40,356 nt of DNA from an uncultured Prevotellaceae bacterium (GTDB lineage: Bacteria > Bacteroidota > Bacteroidia > Bacteroidales > Muribaculaceae), in the NCBI GenBank assembly GCA_937916085.1, contig CALGGO010000003.1, positions 1-40,356 on the forward strand, in the 5' to 3' direction. The position numbers were made by a program, and so were the translations under genes. The notes under the pieces are model-generated. The model ran no database searches and was not told the DNA's origin. It worked only from the letters and a program-made list of their open reading frames with translations. This document shows, piece after piece, positions 8,147-15,914 of this stretch (position 1 is the stretch's first letter; every line of letters starts with the position of its first letter).

Positions 8147-9709
8147 ATGTCGCGACGTCGTTACCCTGCTGGAGTGCAGGACTTTGAAAAAATCAGAACC
8201 GATGGTTTTGTCTATGTTGACAAGACCGAGTATATCTATAACCTTGCCAACAACTGTGGCGATGCGATATTTTTGGGTCGCCCCCGCAGGTTCGGCAAGT
8301 CGTTGCTGTGCTCCACCATGAAGCATTATTTCCTGGGGCACAAGGAACTCTTTGAGGGGCTGGCGATGGAGAAACTCGAGAAGAACTGGACGGAGTACCC
8401 TGTATTGCATTTCGATATGTCGAACTGTAAAAGTGACGACATTAATGAGGTGCGTTCAAATCTTGACTTGCTGATTCGTAAATATGAGAAACAATATGGA
8501 TGTGAAGCGCGTGACCTTGGTTATGGCGCAAGACTACAGCAATTAATTGAGACCGCCCACCAGCGCACTGGCAATCGTGCAGTGCTGATATTTGACGAGT
8601 ATGACTCTCCAGTGCTCAATGTCATCGACAATCCTGAGAAGATGGATGCGATACGCTCAATCTATAATTCATTTTACACGCCCGTCAAGGCCTTGGGCGA
8701 GCACATCAGGTTCTTGTTCATCACTGGCATCACCAAGTTCTCACAGATGTCGATATTCTCTACCATCAACCACCTGAGCAACATCTCGATGGAGAAGGAG
8801 TGGGAGGGGTTGTGCGGCATAACGGCGCAGGAGCTTGAATCTAACTTCCAGCCCGAGCTTGATGCCCTTGCCAGGGAATACAACACCACTAGCGAAGGCG
8901 CCCTGCAGCTTCTTCGCGACCGCTACGACGGCTACCACTTCGGGCCTGGCAAGGTGGATGTGTATAATCCTTTCAGCCTTGTCAACGCCTTCAGGTCGAT
9001 GATGCTTGAGGACTACTGGTTTGGCAGCGCCACCCCTTCGGCGTTGATAAAGATACTCGACAAGTACAACTTCCAGCTCAGTGACATTGAGAACACTCAG
9101 CTTTTCAGGAGCGACTTCGACCAGCCGTTCGACAACATGGACAGCGCCATACCCATATTGTATCAGAGCGGATATCTCACGGTGAAGGACTATGATTTCG
9201 AGTCACGAATATATACTCTAGGCATACCCAATCAGGAGGTGCATTCTGGGCTGTACCGCACATTGATGCCACGCTATCTTAACTCCTCGACGAGCGATAA
9301 CCGCTCTCTTCTTATGCTCGTCAAAAAGGCGATGATTGACGATGACATCGATGCCGCTCTTACGGCCGCCCAGAGTTATCTTTCGGCGTTGCCTTACGAC
9401 CTGAGCAACAAGAGCGAGCGCGATTTCGAGACGCTGCTCAGGGTGATGTTTGACTGCATCGGCATAGAGACTATGACCGAGGTCGAGAGCTCCCGTGGCC
9501 GCTGCGATGTGGTGATGAAGAACCGCAACACGATCTATGTTCTCGAGCTCAAGATATCGAGCTCCGCCACTGTTGACGAGGCGCTCGCCCAGATCAACGA
9601 GCGTGACTACCTCATTCCTTACTGGAACGACCCTCGCCGCAAGGTGAAAGTGGGCGTGACGGTGAATCCCGACACACGCACCATCGGCGAGTGGAAAGTG
9701 GTTGAATAA
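8147..9709 (+). CDS. AAA-ATPase-like protein with C-terminal PD-(D/E)XK nuclease domain
   Basis: A 520-residue protein of the family annotated as AAA-ATPase_like plus PDDEXK_9, which is present in many copies in Bacteroidales. A P-loop-like GRPRRFGKS lies at 44-52, and the Walker B motif LIFDEYDSPV has Asp150-Glu151. The C-terminus carries Asp454 and the LELK pair Glu467/Lys469, a PD-(D/E)XK site that appears complete. I chose the start at 8147 because a perfect promoter lies between it and the earlier in-frame ATG. Monocistronic; a weak five-base hairpin followed by ATTATTTT lies near 9737-9761. The biological role is not established. Nuclease activity and a link to mobile elements or defence are inferences from the domains. 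Confidence 0.85.
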   Translation: MSRRRYPAGVQDFEKIRTDGFVYVDKTEYIYNLANNCGDAIFLGRPRRFGKSLLCSTMKHYFLGHKELFEGLAMEKLEKNWTEYPVLHFDMSNCKSDDINEVRSNLDLLIRKYEKQYGCEARDLGYGARLQQLIETAHQRTGNRAVLIFDEYDSPVLNVIDNPEKMDAIRSIYNSFYTPVKALGEHIRFLFITGITKFSQMSIFSTINHLSNISMEKEWEGLCGITAQELESNFQPELDALAREYNTTSEGALQLLRDRYDGYHFGPGKVDVYNPFSLVNAFRSMMLEDYWFGSATPSALIKILDKYNFQLSDIENTQLFRSDFDQPFDNMDSAIPILYQSGYLTVKDYDFESRIYTLGIPNQEVHSGLYRTLMPRYLNSSTSDNRSLLMLVKKAMIDDDIDAALTAAQSYLSALPYDLSNKSERDFETLLRVMFDCIGIETMTEVESSRGRCDVVMKNRNTIYVLELKISSSATVDEALAQINERDYLIPYWNDPRRKVKVGVTVNPDTRTIGEWKVVE

Positions 9710-9795
9710 ATAGGATGTTGGCTGAGAAAAATCTAACTTTCCTCTAAAGAAAGATTATTTTCTATCTCTACTGGCTTATAAATCGGATTTTTATC

Positions 9796-9803
9796 TAAAT
9801 TTG
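9796..9803 (+). promoter_or_regulatory. Candidate -7 box for the membrane protein/exonuclease III operon
   Basis: TAAATTTG matches TAnnTTTG, 40 bases before the start of the small membrane protein. No exact -33 TTTG is seen. Confidence 0.45.
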
Positions 9804-9843
9804 TATAACGTTTTGAGAAATTAATCTACAAATAATAAAAGTT

Positions 9844-10224
9844 ATGAACCAAGCGAAATTACTGATGAAGCACGCGTTTATCCTTGACGTGCTATGTTTG
9901 GTGCTGTGCTTAGCGCTGCTAGTTTTGGGCACTAAAGAGATTGTCCCCAGTTGGTTGCTTATGGCTGGTGCCTTGATAGCCCTTGTGGCTCTTGTGGCAT
10001 CGATAGTCCTCTTTGTGAAAGCCCGCAAGATTGACCGTGCCGAGAGCAGACGCATCGAGAACGAGATTTTGCAGAATGCTGCCAAAGAAGATGCCGTTGA
10101 CAAGGCTATCGAAGACGGAGATATTGTTGATGAGCCCGAGGTGCTGGTCGAGGAGAATGCTGCCGAGCAAGTGGTAGAGCCAGCCGAGGAGCAATTAGAC
10201 TATAAAACCGACGACGAGCAATGA
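9844..10224 (+). CDS. Small two-helix membrane protein with acidic tail
   Basis: A 126-residue protein with two hydrophobic helices (about 13-33 and 37-60), then a basic patch (KARKIDRAESRR) and a strongly acidic C-terminal half. It is predicted to be an inner-membrane hairpin with a cytoplasmic tail. Its stop overlaps the start of the exonuclease III gene by four bases (ATGA), which implies translational coupling and co-expression. I do not recognise the family; the coupling does not prove a role in DNA repair. Confidence 0.75.
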   Translation: MNQAKLLMKHAFILDVLCLVLCLALLVLGTKEIVPSWLLMAGALIALVALVASIVLFVKARKIDRAESRRIENEILQNAAKEDAVDKAIEDGDIVDEPEVLVEENAAEQVVEPAEEQLDYKTDDEQ

Positions 10225-10979
10225 CACGACTCATTTCCTGGAACGTCAACGGTCTGCGTGCAGTTGTTGGCAAAGACTTCGCCGAGACATTTAAAACGCT
10301 TGACGCTGACTTCTTCTGCCTTCAAGAAACCAAGATGCAGGAAGGGCAGCTCGACTTGGAGTTTGACGGCTATCGCAGCTACTGGAACTATGCCGACAAA
10401 AAAGGCTACTCAGGCACGGCGATTTATGCCCGACAAGAGCCGCAAAGCGTGACATTGGGCATAGGCATCGACGAGCATGACCACGAAGGGCGCGTCATCA
10501 CGCTTGAGATGGAGACGTTCTATCTCGTGAATGTGTATGTGCCTAACAGCCAGGACGGTCTCAAACGTCTTGACTACCGCATGAAGTGGGAGGACGATTT
10601 CAGAGCTTATCTGCTCAATCTCAACAAAAAGAAGCCTGTGATAGTGTGCGGCGACCTCAATGTGGCTCATCAGGAGATAGACCTCAAGAACCCCAAGACT
10701 AATCGCAAGAATGCTGGCTTCACCGATGAGGAGCGCGAAAAGATGTCCACTCTTTTGGGCAGCGGCTTCACCGATAGCTGGCGCTTTTTCAACCCCGACG
10801 TGGAGGGCGTGTATTCGTGGTGGAGCTATCGCTTCAAGGCGCGTGAGAAGAATGCCGGTTGGCGCATCGACTATTTCCTCGTGAGCAACGACGCTTGCGA
10901 CAAAATGGTCGGCGCCAAAATCCATACCGAAATTTTCGGCAGCGACCACTGCCCAGTGGAGCTGGAAATCAATTTGTAA
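10221..10979 (+). CDS. xth: Exodeoxyribonuclease III / AP endonuclease
   Basis: A 252-residue member of the exonuclease III/APE1 family, which nicks DNA 5' of abasic sites and removes 3' blocking groups in base-excision repair. Visible active-site elements are Asn8 in SWNVNGLRA, Glu36 in CLQETK, Asp145/Asn147 in CGDLNVAH, a WRIDYF segment and Asp242-His243 in SDHCP. The length suits the family. It starts inside the stop of the membrane-protein gene (ATGA overlap). No terminator is seen downstream, only intergenic repeats. Cytoplasmic. Confidence 0.95.
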   Translation: MTRLISWNVNGLRAVVGKDFAETFKTLDADFFCLQETKMQEGQLDLEFDGYRSYWNYADKKGYSGTAIYARQEPQSVTLGIGIDEHDHEGRVITLEMETFYLVNVYVPNSQDGLKRLDYRMKWEDDFRAYLLNLNKKKPVIVCGDLNVAHQEIDLKNPKTNRKNAGFTDEEREKMSTLLGSGFTDSWRFFNPDVEGVYSWWSYRFKAREKNAGWRIDYFLVSNDACDKMVGAKIHTEIFGSDHCPVELEINL

Positions 10980-11034
10980 GTGTAATGGAGCTAACAAGCA
11001 GACAAGGAACAAGCAAACAAGGCAAGTGATATTT

Positions 11035-11197
11035 AGTGTTAAGTTTTAAGTGTTAAGTGTAAAGTAGGGACAAGGCACGCCTTGTCCGTAAAGCGTTAAG
11101 TTGCTGCGCACTCTAAACCCTAAACTGCGCAAAGCGCATTGTCTTGTTAGCTTGTCAGCATGTTCGCTCGTCAGCTAAAAACTCAAAACTCAAAATT
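11035..11197. repeat. Intergenic repeat tract with mini-hairpins upstream of the NagB-like gene
   Basis: A TTAAGTG-type tract at 11035-11064 is followed by a nine-base inverted repeat with a two-base centre (11068-11087), then TGCGC-AAA-GCGCA (11126-11138), and finally AACTCAA units (11177-11197) that touch the start codon. The preceding 10980-11034 holds AACAAG-type units. No promoter consensus is visible in this gap of 218 bases. Confidence 0.6.
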
Positions 11198-13189
11198 ATG
11201 AAATTAGACTTGAGTTCACATATAAAGCTCGAACAGGTGTCGAAGCGGTGCTATCGCCCTGAGAGTGAGGTGGAGCTTATATCTCTCACGAGGTATGAGA
11301 AGGTGCAAACCGATGTTGTGGATACCCCTCTAGAGGGTGCCGCTCTGGCAGCACGTGAGGTGGTTGACACCATAGAGCAATGCGTGCGGGAGAAAGGACG
11401 CTGCGTGCTTGGGCTCGGTGCCGGCCGATGCGCTATGGACGTGTATGGCGAGTTGGTAAAGCTCTATTTTGCCGACAAAGTGAGCTTCAACAACGTCGTT
11501 GTCTTCAACATGACCGAGCTTGGGCTTGGCGTGCCTGTTGATGATGGTCAGAGTACCCTCAAGCGCTTGAGTGAAGGGTTCCTCAACAAGGTTGATATCC
11601 CTGCCGAGAACATACACACTTTCAGCACCGAAGCCACCAAGGAGAATGTGTTTAAGCTTTGTAAAGCCTACGAGACCGAGATTGACGACTACGGCGGCCT
11701 CGACCTTGTGGTGTGCGAGCTAACCAAGAACGGCGGACTCGCATTCAACGAGGCGGGTTCCACGAGCATGTCGTCGTGCCGACTGGTGTCGCTCACGGGC
11801 GAGACACGCACCCGCATCGCCGACAGCTACCAGTGCGAGCAGTCGCCCAAGACTGCGGTCACTCTGGGCATCAGCAACATCCTCAATGCCCGCAAGATTA
11901 TCAGTACTGCTTGGGGTGAGGGTAGCGCTAAAGCAGTGTTCAACACCATCGAGGGCAATATTACTGACCAGTATCCGGCTTCATTCCTGCAGATGCATCA
12001 CAATGTGCAGCTAATTATAGACCTCGATGCCGCATCCGACCTGACACGCATCAACTATCCGTGGAAGGTGACTTCGTGTGAGTGGAACCGAACGTTGCTG
12101 CGTCGAGCCTTGCTCTGGCTTAGCGAACAGACAGGAAAGCCCATCCTGAAGCTCACCAACAAAGACTATAATGACTACGGCCTGAGCGAACTGGTGGCGG
12201 TCTATGGCTCGGGATATAATGTGAATATTCAGATATTCAACGATATACAGCACACTATCACTGGTTGGCCAGGTGGCAAGCCCAACGCCGACGACACCTA
12301 TCGCCCAGAGCGCGCTGAGCCTTATCCCAAGCGTGTGCTGGCGTTCAGTCCGCACCCCGATGATGTGGTTCTCGCGATGGGAGGCACGCTGCGCCGACTT
12401 GTGGAGCAGGACCATGAGGTACACGTCGCCTTTGAGACTTCGGGCGACATCATGGTAGGCGATGAGGACATGGGGCGCTATGTGATGGTATCGAAACGCG
12501 CAGCCCTCAAGAATGGCTACTATAACGACCGGCAGCGCGCTGTGGTGGAGAAAATCGAGGAGAGCCTGCGGAACAAGATGCCAGGCGACGCCGATATCCC
12601 CGAGGTGCGCTTCTCCAAGGGCGAGATATTTGTGTGTGAGGGCATTACCAGCTGCCGATATCTAGGAATTGATGAGGAGAATATTCACGAGTTGGCATTG
12701 CCGTTCTATGTTGACGCTCCCTTTGGCAAAGGGCGTGTCACCGAGGCCGATGTGCTGCCTGTAAAGGAACTTATAGAGCGCATAAAGCCCCATCAGATTT
12801 TCTTTGCCGACGACCTCAACGACCCTTACGGCACTCATGAGCCAGCCGCCAATGTGGTGCTCGCCGCCATCGATGAGTTGAAGGATGAGCCTTTCATGCG
12901 CGACTGCCGTGTGTGGATGTATCGTGGTCTGTGGGCAGAGTGGGACATCGACCACATCGAGATGGCGGTGCCTATGAGTCCAGAGGAGTTCCAATATAAG
13001 CGCGACGCCATCCTAAAGCATCAGTCGCAGGTACACGACGCGCCGTTCATCGACCCCGAAGATGAGGACCTCAACTGGCAACGCGTCCTCAAGCGCAACC
13101 AAGAGACCGCCGAACTCTTCGGCCGCCTAGGTCTCGCCAGCTACGAAGCCATTGAAGCCTTTGTGCAGTACAACTTCCGTAATGCATAA
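11198..13189 (+). CDS. NagB-like domain fused to PIG-L/LmbE-like deacetylase
   Basis: A 663-residue protein, the length of the Bacteroides proteins usually named glucosamine-6-phosphate deaminase. The start at 11198 is preferred over an upstream ATG at 11144 because relatives start at this point. Residues about 1-280 follow the NagB fold, but key catalytic positions of E. coli NagB differ: Asp72 aligns with Thr106 (FNMTEL), Asp141 with Asn178 and His143 with Gly180; Glu148 is kept (Glu185). Residues about 378-640 are a PIG-L/LmbE domain with metal-binding HPDD at 386-389 and a later DPYGTHEPAAN. The deacetylase half looks active, while the deaminase half may not be. A role in amino-sugar metabolism is likely. 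It overlaps the next gene by one base. Confidence 0.85.
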   Translation: MKLDLSSHIKLEQVSKRCYRPESEVELISLTRYEKVQTDVVDTPLEGAALAAREVVDTIEQCVREKGRCVLGLGAGRCAMDVYGELVKLYFADKVSFNNVVVFNMTELGLGVPVDDGQSTLKRLSEGFLNKVDIPAENIHTFSTEATKENVFKLCKAYETEIDDYGGLDLVVCELTKNGGLAFNEAGSTSMSSCRLVSLTGETRTRIADSYQCEQSPKTAVTLGISNILNARKIISTAWGEGSAKAVFNTIEGNITDQYPASFLQMHHNVQLIIDLDAASDLTRINYPWKVTSCEWNRTLLRRALLWLSEQTGKPILKLTNKDYNDYGLSELVAVYGSGYNVNIQIFNDIQHTITGWPGGKPNADDTYRPERAEPYPKRVLAFSPHPDDVVLAMGGTLRRLVEQDHEVHVAFETSGDIMVGDEDMGRYVMVSKRAALKNGYYNDRQRAVVEKIEESLRNKMPGDADIPEVRFSKGEIFVCEGITSCRYLGIDEENIHELALPFYVDAPFGKGRVTEADVLPVKELIERIKPHQIFFADDLNDPYGTHEPAANVVLAAIDELKDEPFMRDCRVWMYRGLWAEWDIDHIEMAVPMSPEEFQYKRDAILKHQSQVHDAPFIDPEDEDLNWQRVLKRNQETAELFGRLGLASYEAIEAFVQYNFRNA

Positions 13190-13776
13190 TGGAACCAATA
13201 AAAATAGAGAGTCATCCCTTTGAGCCGTTCTTGCCTGATGGGGCGGTGGTGCTGATGCTTGGCACGTTTCCGCCAAAGCCTGAGCGGTGGTCGATGGAAT
13301 TCTATTACCCCAACAAAATCAACGATATGTGGCGAATCATGGGGCTTATCTTCTTTGGCGACAAGAATCATTTCTGGATAGAGGAAGAGAAGCGTTTCGA
13401 TCTTACACGGCTCAAGTCGTTCCTCACCGGGAAGAGAATTGCCCTCTACGACACAGCCACGCGGGTGCGCCGCCTCAAGGACAATGCCAGCGACAAATTT
13501 CTCGACATCGTGGAGACTGTCAATCTTGATGCAATCTTCAATGCTCGTCCCTCACTTCGCGCCATCGTCACTGCCGGCGAGAAGGCTACGAGTGTGATAG
13601 CCGCGAAGGCTGGGGTAGAGGTGCCTAAGACGGGCGAAGTGACGCATTGCACCTGTCATGGTCACGACTTCGACCTCTACCGCATGCCCTCCTCGTCGAG
13701 AGCCTATCCGCTCTCGCTCGAGAAGAAAGCCGACGCCTATCGCACGATGTTTCGACAGTTAGGTTATGAAGTGTGA
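13189..13776 (+). CDS. Uracil-DNA glycosylase superfamily protein
   Basis: A 195-residue protein that resembles proteins annotated as uracil-DNA-glycosylase family in Bacteroidales. The N-terminal LMLGTFPP (about 22-29) followed by an FYYPN segment corresponds to the superfamily's first active-site loop, and MPSSSRAYPLSLEKK (166-180) to the second. The product probably removes damaged bases in a mismatch-specific or single-strand-selective way; the substrate cannot be told. Its start overlaps the stop of the NagB-like gene by one base, so the two are co-expressed although their functions look unrelated. Confidence 0.75.
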   Translation: MEPIKIESHPFEPFLPDGAVVLMLGTFPPKPERWSMEFYYPNKINDMWRIMGLIFFGDKNHFWIEEEKRFDLTRLKSFLTGKRIALYDTATRVRRLKDNASDKFLDIVETVNLDAIFNARPSLRAIVTAGEKATSVIAAKAGVEVPKTGEVTHCTCHGHDFDLYRMPSSSRAYPLSLEKKADAYRTMFRQLGYEV

Positions 13777-13787
13777 CAAAAATATTG

Positions 13788-13795
13788 TAACTTTG
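13788..13795 (+). promoter_or_regulatory. Candidate -7 box for the DedA gene
   Basis: TAACTTTG matches TAnnTTTG, 26 bases before the DedA start. The -33 region overlaps the previous gene's end and has no exact TTTG. Confidence 0.45.
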
Positions 13796-13821
13796 CAGTC
13801 GCTTTTTTTAGTGACAACGAA

Positions 13822-14592
13822 ATGAACCGTAAAAAAACTATAATATTCCTGCTTGCTCTTGTGGCGATTGCGCTGATGAGTGATGCGTGTTTTGCTCAGG
13901 ATGCCGCAGCGGTAGCTGCCGAGCCGTCATGGACCGAGAGGCTTTATTTCTGGTTTAAGGACCACATGAACTACTGGGCTATCATCATGCTTATGGCGAT
14001 AGAGAGCTCGATAGTGCCTCTCCCCAGCGAGGTGGTGGTGCCGCCAGCAGCCTATTTTTCGCTCCAGGCCAACAGCAACCTCGACTTCGGACTCGTGATA
14101 GTCACTGCCACAGTGGGTGCTTATCTAGGCTCGGCAATCAACTACGGCCTCTCAATGCTCATTGGGCGACCAGTGTTCTATGCCTTCGCCGACAGCAAGG
14201 TGGGGCACCTGTTCCTGCTCAACCGCGAGAAACTGGAGCATGCCGAGGACTACTTCAGGCGCAAAGGGTCGATTTCCATCTTCTTTGGACGCCTGCTGCC
14301 AGCCGTGCGACACCTTATCTCTATTCCTGCCGGACTGTCGCGCATGAACTTCGGCACTTTCAGCTTCTATACCGTGCTTGGCGCAGGGCTGTGGAACGTG
14401 GTCCTGGCATTGCTGGGATACCTACTCTACCGCGTAGTGCCCGACGACAGCCAGCTCTTTGCCCAACTTGAGCACTACAGCCACTACCTGAAGATTGCCG
14501 GCTTCGTCCTCCTCGGCGCCGCAATAGTTTTCATCATCTACAAAGTGAGAAAAAACAAAAAGAACAAAAAAGAGCAAGAAACTGATAATTAA
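13822..14592 (+). CDS. DedA family (VTT-domain) membrane protein
   Basis: A 256-residue integral membrane protein. Residues 1-25 form a hydrophobic leader, which could be a cleaved signal or a first helix. The DedA core includes ESSIVPLPSEVVVPPAAY (about 61-78) and the conserved FGRLLPAVRHLISIPAG (155-171). A C-terminal helix (about 223-242) is followed by a very lysine-rich tail. DedA proteins are linked to lipid-carrier or phospholipid flipping and to membrane-potential homeostasis. The rpe gene lies 64 bases downstream, with a hairpin and repeat tract between them, and could be co-transcribed. Confidence 0.9.
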   Translation: MNRKKTIIFLLALVAIALMSDACFAQDAAAVAAEPSWTERLYFWFKDHMNYWAIIMLMAIESSIVPLPSEVVVPPAAYFSLQANSNLDFGLVIVTATVGAYLGSAINYGLSMLIGRPVFYAFADSKVGHLFLLNREKLEHAEDYFRRKGSISIFFGRLLPAVRHLISIPAGLSRMNFGTFSFYTVLGAGLWNVVLALLGYLLYRVVPDDSQLFAQLEHYSHYLKIAGFVLLGAAIVFIIYKVRKNKKNKKEQETDN

Positions 14593-14605
14593 CTCCCGTC
14601 CCGTC

Positions 14606-14656
14606 TGTTGCGATGGCATCGCAACAAACTTAACTCTTAACTCACAACTCTTAACT
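14606..14656. repeat. Mini-hairpin plus TTAACTC repeats before rpe
   Basis: A nine-base stem with triloop GGC (14606-14626) is followed by four CTTAACT-type units (14628-14656) that end exactly at the rpe start codon. It may act on read-through from dedA or on rpe translation. Confidence 0.6.
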
Positions 14657-15301
14657 ATGATAGTTTCCCCATCATTACTTAGTGCCGACTTCGGCAACCT
14701 CGCCCGAGACCTGGAGATGATAAACCAGAGCAAGGCGCAGATGCTTCACCTCGATGTGATGGATGGCGTGTTTGTGCCAAACATCTCCTTCGGCTTCCCA
14801 GTGATAAAATATGTGCAACAGTTGTGCAAGAAACCCCTCGACGTGCACCTGATGATTGTCGAGCCACAGAAGTTTGTCAACGAGGTTCGCGACTGCGGAG
14901 CCGAGATTATGAACGTACACTTCGAGGTGTGCAACCACCTCGACCGTGTGGTGCAGCAGATTCACGATGCGGGCATGAAGGCTGGCGTCACCATCAACCC
15001 TGCCACCCCAGTGTGCCTATTGCGCGACATCGTGGCGCAGCTCGACCTCGTGCTGCTCATGTCGGTGAACCCGGGCTTTGGAGGGCAGAAGTTTATCCCT
15101 AACACCCTCAACAAGGTGCGTGAGCTGCGTGCCCTAATCGCCGAGACTGGCTCAAAGGCGGTGATCGAGGTGGACGGAGGCGTGAACGATGTCACAGGCA
15201 AACAGCTCGCCGAGGCTGGCGCCGATGTGCTAGTGGCTGGAAACTACGTCTTTAAGGCACAAGACCCGCTCAAAGCTATCGAAACTCTCTACAATTTGTA
15301 A
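14657..15301 (+). CDS. rpe: Ribulose-phosphate 3-epimerase
   Basis: A 214-residue TIM-barrel enzyme that interconverts ribulose 5-phosphate and xylulose 5-phosphate in the pentose phosphate pathway. Family residues are present: Ser7 and Ser9 in SPSLLSADF, His31 and Asp33 in LHLDVMDG, His64 in VHLMI, the phosphate loop NPGFGGQ (138-144) and Asp173 in EVDGGV. Full length and cytoplasmic. The start lies directly behind a TTAACTC repeat tract with no clear Shine-Dalgarno sequence, which is common in Bacteroidetes. Confidence 0.96.
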   Translation: MIVSPSLLSADFGNLARDLEMINQSKAQMLHLDVMDGVFVPNISFGFPVIKYVQQLCKKPLDVHLMIVEPQKFVNEVRDCGAEIMNVHFEVCNHLDRVVQQIHDAGMKAGVTINPATPVCLLRDIVAQLDLVLLMSVNPGFGGQKFIPNTLNKVRELRALIAETGSKAVIEVDGGVNDVTGKQLAEAGADVLVAGNYVFKAQDPLKAIETLYNL

Positions 15302-15317
15302 AGATTTTTCCAAGATT

Positions 15318-15350
15318 TTTGTGCAGTTTAAGAAAAAAGTGCTAACTTTG
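15318..15350 (+). promoter_or_regulatory. Bacteroidetes promoter of tRNA-Ser
   Basis: TTTG at 15318-15321, a 21-base spacer and TAACTTTG at 15343-15350. Transcription should start near 15357, giving a leader of about 60 bases before the tRNA. Confidence 0.7.
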
Positions 15351-15364
15351 CACCCGCAAAAACA

Positions 15365-15413
15365 GAGATCAGATTTCAGACATCAGAAATCTGACATCTG
15401 AATTCTGAATTCT
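15365..15413. repeat. Short imperfect repeats in the tRNA-Ser leader
   Basis: Units such as ATCAGATTTCAGACATCAG and ATCTGACATCTGAATTCTGA repeat directly and as inverted copies between the promoter and the tRNA. They would be transcribed and could fold; RNase P would remove them during maturation. Confidence 0.5.
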
Positions 15414-15415
15414 TT

Positions 15416-15502
15416 GGAAAGATGCCGGAGTGGTCGAACGGGGCGGTCTCGAAAACCGTTAACCCCTTTCGGGGTTCCAGGGTTCGAATCCCTGTCTTTC
15501 CG
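15416..15502 (+). tRNA. tRNA-Ser (anticodon CGA)
   Basis: An 87-base class II tRNA. The acceptor GGAAAGA pairs with TCTTTCC, the anticodon stem GCGGT/ACCGT encloses the loop CTCGAAA with anticodon CGA (reads UCG), the long variable arm is AACCCC-TTTC-GGGGTT, and the T arm is AGGG-TTCGAAT-CCCT. CCA is not encoded. A promoter lies at 15318-15350 and a terminator at 15514-15547. A 20-base copy of its 3' end recurs at 15670-15689. Confidence 0.95.
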
Positions 15503-15513
15503 CAAAATCAATG

Positions 15514-15547
15514 AAACCGGATGGGCGATAGCACATCTGGTTTTTTT
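15514..15547 (+). terminator. Intrinsic terminator of tRNA-Ser
   Basis: The stem AACCGGATG/CATCTGGTT (15515-15523 with 15534-15542, one G-U pair) has a ten-base loop and leads into a run of seven T ending at 15547. Confidence 0.75.
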
Positions 15548-15669
15548 GTTGAGTATGGTCACCAAGCTTGCTTGAGTGATTGTGCTCAACAAAAAAATAG
15601 AAGCACGGCAGTGACGGTTTCATTGATTTTGTAAGGAACCCCGCGGGAGCGCAGGGGATGCACCTCAGT

Positions 15670-15689
15670 GAATCCCTGTCTTTCCGCAA
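15670..15689 (+). repeat. Direct copy of the tRNA-Ser 3' end
   Basis: Twenty bases identical to 15486-15505 (half of the T arm, the acceptor strand, the discriminator and three bases beyond). It lies 184 bases downstream in the same orientation, like the att repeats left by tRNA-targeting integrative elements. Confidence 0.65.
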
Positions 15690-15692
15690 CAA

Positions 15693-15725
15693 GAAGAAAG
15701 ATGTCCCATGTGGGCATCTTTCTTC
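15693..15725. terminator. Strong hairpin after the tRNA duplication
   Basis: GAAGAAAGATG (15693-15703) pairs perfectly with CATCTTTCTTC (15715-15725), with further pairing inside the loop. No strong T run follows on either strand, so termination is only one possible role. Confidence 0.4.
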
Positions 15726-15737
15726 ATTGTTATGATA

Positions 15738-15756
15738 GACAAGTCTTCGACTTGTC
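15738..15756. repeat. Triloop mini-hairpin
   Basis: GACAAGTC-TTC-GACTTGTC, eight perfect base pairs with a three-base loop. It is one of many mini-hairpins with two- to four-base loops in the intergenic regions of this window. Confidence 0.6.
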
Positions 15757-15760
15757 AGCA

Positions 15761-15823
15761 CTCCGCGGCGACAGCTTTATGTGAACTTTTGTTCTTTTGT
15801 CTAATCTCTTGCAGAGTGTGAGG
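15761..15823. repeat. Dispersed intergenic repeat, copy 2
   Basis: Matches 56-119 in the same orientation over about 63 bases with scattered mismatches. Non-coding in both places, 15.7 kb apart. Confidence 0.6.
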
Positions 15824-15914
15824 CAATTGTAATCGCAGTCAATTGTCGGTAATGAACAGTATCTAACGTGGGCAATGTCTTGTCCTTAATTGTCTTAACT
15901 ACCTTTCCTGATGG

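Larger units (their letters stand above)
15503..15914. other. Intergenic region with duplicated tRNA end and nested inverted repeats
   Basis: 412 bases without a gene. It holds the tRNA terminator, a perfect 16-base inverted repeat (15504-15519 and 15615-15630), an inner inverted repeat around TTGTTGAG/CTCAACAA (about 15541-15596), a direct copy of the tRNA 3' end (15670-15689), two hairpins and a dispersed repeat copy. It looks like a rearranged or remnant integration region; no integrase gene is nearby. Confidence 0.6.
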
